Positions 61,921 to 64,000 of a stretch of DNA of 64,000 nt are shown piece after piece. Source of the DNA: Blastocatellia bacterium (lineage in GTDB: Bacteria; Acidobacteriota; Blastocatellia; UBA7656; JADIYM01); NCBI GenBank assembly GCA_021463145.1, contig JAJTWZ010000003.1:123321-187320 (forward strand). Reading direction: 5' to 3'. How positions within the stretch are numbered: position 1 is the stretch's first letter; each line of letters begins with the position of its first letter. A program made the translations under genes and the position numbers. The notes below the pieces were generated by a model. That model was not told the DNA's origin and did no database searches. It worked only from the letters and a program-made list of their open reading frames with translations.

Positions 61921-62970
61921 CTAGCCGCGCTCGAACAGTCCACCCTGGGGAGTGAACGTCGTAATGCCGAAATGCTCGAAAGCGGCACGGGTTGCAACGC
62001 GCCCGCGTGGTGTCCGGTTCAGAAAACCGATCTGGATGAGGTACGGTTCGATCATCTCCTCGATCGAGTCTTTCTCTTCGTTGATAGCGGCCGATAGCGT
62101 TCCGAGACCGACCGGACCGCCTTCGAACTTCTCGATCAGGGTGCGCAGCAGTTTCACGTCCGACTCGTCGAGCCCGAAAGTGTCTATCTCCAGCCTGTCG
62201 AGCGCGTCCCGGGCGACACTCGAGGTAATTCGGCCGTCGTAGACGACTTCGGCAATGTCCCTGACCCTTCGCAGCAGGCGATTCGCGATTCGGGGTGTAC
62301 CGCGCGATCGGCGCGCAAGTTCGGCCGAGCCTGCATCGTCCACCTCGACTCCCAGTATGCCAGCCGATCGCGAGACGATCGTCTGTAGTTCGTTTGGCGG
62401 ATAGAAGTCGAGATGCATCTGGATGCCGAACCGGCCGCGAAGGGGCGCCGTGATGAGCCCGGCTCGCGTCGTCGCTCCGACCAGAGTGAAGCGCGGCAGC
62501 TCGAGCTTGATCGAACGGGCCGCCGGTCCCTGGCCAATGATGATATCGAGCTGGAAGTCCTCCATTGCCGGGTAGAGCACTTCCTCGATAGCCGGGTTCA
62601 GACGATGGATCTCGTCGATGAACAGGACGTCGTTTTCCTTCAGATTTGTAAGGATTGCGGCGAGATCGCCCGACTTTTCTATGACTGGTCCCGACGTCGA
62701 CTTGAGATCGGCGCCCATTTCGTTTGCGACGATAGCCGCAAGCGTAGTCTTGCCGAGTCCGGGAGGGCCGTGCAGAAGGACGTGGTCGAGCGATTCCGAG
62801 CGGCGGAGTGCGGCTCGAATGAAGATGTCCAGATTGTCGGTGACCTTGTGCTGGCCGATGTATTCGCGCAGCCGTTTCGGCCGGAGACTGAGTTCGAAAT
62901 CGTGCTCGTCACCGCCGAGCGGGCCGGCTTCGACGAGCGGATTCCCTGAACGTTCGCTCATGCGTCGCAT
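61921..62970 (-). CDS. ruvB: Holliday junction branch migration helicase RuvB
   Basis: 349 residues (ATG 62961 is an alternative start). AAA+ motor: Walker [21 protein letters not shown], Walker [14 protein letters not shown], sensor 1 [10 protein letters not shown], arginine finger region PLRGRFGIQ, and C-terminal winged helix [19 protein letters not shown] ending [15 protein letters not shown]. It works with RuvA and RuvC on recombination intermediates. ruvA is not adjacent. It heads an operon with the exported unknown and aroD-aroE genes. Confidence 0.96.
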   Translation of the reverse strand: MRRMSERSGNPLVEAGPLGGDEHDFELSLRPKRLREYIGQHKVTDNLDIFIRAALRRSESLDHVLLHGPPGLGKTTLAAIVANEMGADLKSTSGPVIEKSGDLAAILTNLKENDVLFIDEIHRLNPAIEEVLYPAMEDFQLDIIIGQGPAARSIKLELPRFTLVGATTRAGLITAPLRGRFGIQMHLDFYPPNELQTIVSRSAGILGVEVDDAGSAELARRSRGTPRIANRLLRRVRDIAEVVYDGRITSSVARDALDRLEIDTFGLDESDVKLLRTLIEKFEGGPVGLGTLSAAINEEKDSIEEMIEPYLIQIGFLNRTPRGRVATRAAFEHFGITTFTPQGGLFERG

Positions 62971-63026
62971 CTTCGCAGAGCGGTGCGCGATGGGTCAAAC
63001 CGGGTATCGGCGGGATCGGCGGGATG

Positions 63027-63032
63027 TATAGT
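63027..63032 (+). promoter_or_regulatory. -10 box implying a leaderless transcript
   Basis: TATAGT ends 8 bases before ATG 63041 with no ribosome site between, like the polA and PP2C genes. Confidence 0.35.
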
Positions 63033-63040
63033 GCGCTGCA

Positions 63041-63343
63041 ATGGACTCCGAGTTTCCCGAATCAGGCGGCGATGCGTCGTCTAGTATGCGACGGCCGACG
63101 GAGTTCTTCGACGATGTCGAGGTCGCTTTGGTGCATATAGCCGGGTCGTTGCGTGGAGCCTTGAAACTCGAGAAGGTACTGACGGAGGCAGGAATTCCAT
63201 ACGCCGTCGAGACGGACAGCTACCTGGGCGGATTGCTGTTCAGAACGCGGCGGGTCGGAGCGTTCTTTTACGTCGGCGAACCCGATGCCGAACGCACCCG
63301 GACCCTTATGGAGGCCCGGCGCTTCAAGGTACATCGCGACTAG
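63041..63343 (+). CDS. small DUF2007-like unknown protein
   Basis: 100 residues. After a Ser/Gly-rich N-terminus there is a ferredoxin-like core: EVALVHIAGSLRGALKLEKV, then LTEAGIPYAVETDS, a strand RRVGAFFYVGEPDAERTRTL, and a final basic end. This layout resembles DUF2007 (putative signal transducing protein) domains, which have a V-x-x-A-x-L-x-x-x-G-I-x pattern. Function unknown. It is divergent from ruvB with 70 bases between starts. Confidence 0.6.
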   Translation: MDSEFPESGGDASSSMRRPTEFFDDVEVALVHIAGSLRGALKLEKVLTEAGIPYAVETDSYLGGLLFRTRRVGAFFYVGEPDAERTRTLMEARRFKVHRD

Positions 63344-63675
63344 GCTGGTAATCGGAGACGGCCTCGCCGCGTGTCTGCTTGCGCGGAGTTAAAGCAGTCC
63401 GGACGGACGGCCCGTCGGTGGCGCTCCGAAAGGGAGCTTAGGTTTCCCCACGGAAGCGTGCGCGGACTGACAGCGATGATACCGCCGTGACATACATCGT
63501 CGTTCCACAGACCTTCAGGAATTTCTATCCAACGTGCGAGCGAGTTCCAGACTGTTCCGCTTCGGCCGGGGCGCTGCTCGCCAGACGTCGGATAGAAACC
63601 TCTGCCTTATCCGACCGCCCACTTCCCCTGCCGACGCCGAGCCCCGCTCGCGCCCGTCCGACGCGATCCAGCGGA
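63344..63675. other. region without a gene
   Basis: No frame here shows protein-like composition or a ribosome site; a 70-residue open frame at 63487-63699 is Arg/Pro/Ser-rich and runs into the repeats. Confidence 0.5.
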
Positions 63676-63857
63676 GTTCATCTCATTGCTTCGCACTGAC
63701 AGGGCAGACTGAAACTCGGCATCCGTCGAAAGTGGAATCAACAACTTACGGGTGAGTTTCTTGAGAGTTCATCTCATTGCTTCGCACTGACAGTGCGGGC
63801 TGAAGCTCGGAATCCGCAGGACCTGGAATCAAGAGCTTAGAGGGGAGTTTTTCGAGA
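63676..63857. repeat. two tandem 91-base repeats
   Basis: The segment starting GTTCATCTCATTGCTTCGCA recurs 91 bases later (63676 and 63767). After the identical 27-base start the copies diverge (GACTGAAACTCGG versus GGCTGAAGCTCGG), with the same overall length. No coding content. Confidence 0.7.
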
Positions 63858-63909
63858 GACGACCGTCTCGGCCGCACAGGCTGCACCCGTACACTCGGTC
63901 ATCCTCTGC

Positions 63910-63934
63910 GACCGCGGAGCGGTCGATGTAATAG
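63910..63934 (-). repeat. dispersed copy of the palindromic repeat core
   Basis: GACCGCGGAGCGGTC followed by GATGTAATAG is the reverse complement of the CTATTnCATC-GACCGC... core of the 39.5-40.1 kb blocks, 24 kb away. Confidence 0.65.
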
Positions 63935-64000
63935 TTCCCCACACGCCTGCGGCGTCCCCCCTGGAATGAAACGGGCGGAGTGCGGGCGTCAGCGCACGGC

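Noticed and set aside
63487..63755. Small open frames of 70-73 codons near the window end
   Set aside because: Arg/Pro/Ser-rich and extending into the 91-base repeats; not protein-like.

Overview
The window reads as one contiguous piece of a high-GC bacterial chromosome with two cell membranes. LpxC, a Kdo/WaaP-type kinase and two glycosyltransferases point to lipopolysaccharide. Eukaryote-like Ser/Thr kinases, a PP2C phosphatase, YCF48-like and PD40-like propellers, a DHQ dehydratase/shikimate dehydrogenase fusion and a Rex-linked microcompartment operon would fit Acidobacteriota or a related deep lineage. This assignment is inference from gene content; no rRNA or tRNA is visible. I see no phage, IS element, integrase or CRISPR.

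Layout. 1-3.8 kb: an M28-type peptidase cut by the window edge, then a large secreted c-type-haem/propeller protein. 4-6.3 kb: a PLP aminotransferase and two related unknown proteins. 6.3-10.7 kb: a CgeB-like glycosyltransferase with a small partner, an M20 peptidase and a TPR/HD-GYP protein. 10.6-13.2 kb: an AT-richer patch with tiny proteins (zinc-finger-like, secreted peptide) and a TPR/HTH regulator. 13.4-21.3 kb: a secreted creatininase-like protein, a 1897-residue kinase/ATPase/double-SBP fusion and a YCF48-like protein. 21.4-24.8 kb (minus strand): membrane proteins, LysM and BON proteins, a radical SAM enzyme. 25-31.5 kb: enoyl-CoA hydratase, MFS transporter, LpxC, a zinc-ribbon membrane protein, DNA polymerase I.

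31.7-39.4 kb: an NrdD-like protein, metK-ahcY (SAM cycle), then a tightly overlapping minus-strand operon ending in purine nucleoside phosphorylase. 39.5-40.1 kb: two copies of a composite palindromic repeat block. 40.2-46.0 kb (minus strand): heptosyltransferase-like GT9, YchF and Kdo-kinase-like genes, then gpmI and eno. 46.2-55.0 kb (plus strand): dut, a PIG-L protein, PhzF, an SDR, an ornithine-cyclodeaminase-type protein, PP2C and a transmembrane kinase. 55.0-57.2 kb (minus strand): rex, class II aldolase, BMC hexamer and BMC pentamer. 57.4-58.3 kb: winged-helix protein and pseudopilin. 58.4-63.0 kb (minus strand): ruvB, an unknown exported protein and fused aroD-aroE. The last 650 bases hold only repeats.

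The most unusual items are the kinase fused to two peptide-binding-protein domains, the four-gene rex/aldolase/BMC operon with a probable encapsulation helix on the aldolase, the composite palindromic repeat blocks, and two genes (lpxC and aroDE) whose reading frames and ribosome-binding sites point to ATT and CTG start codons.
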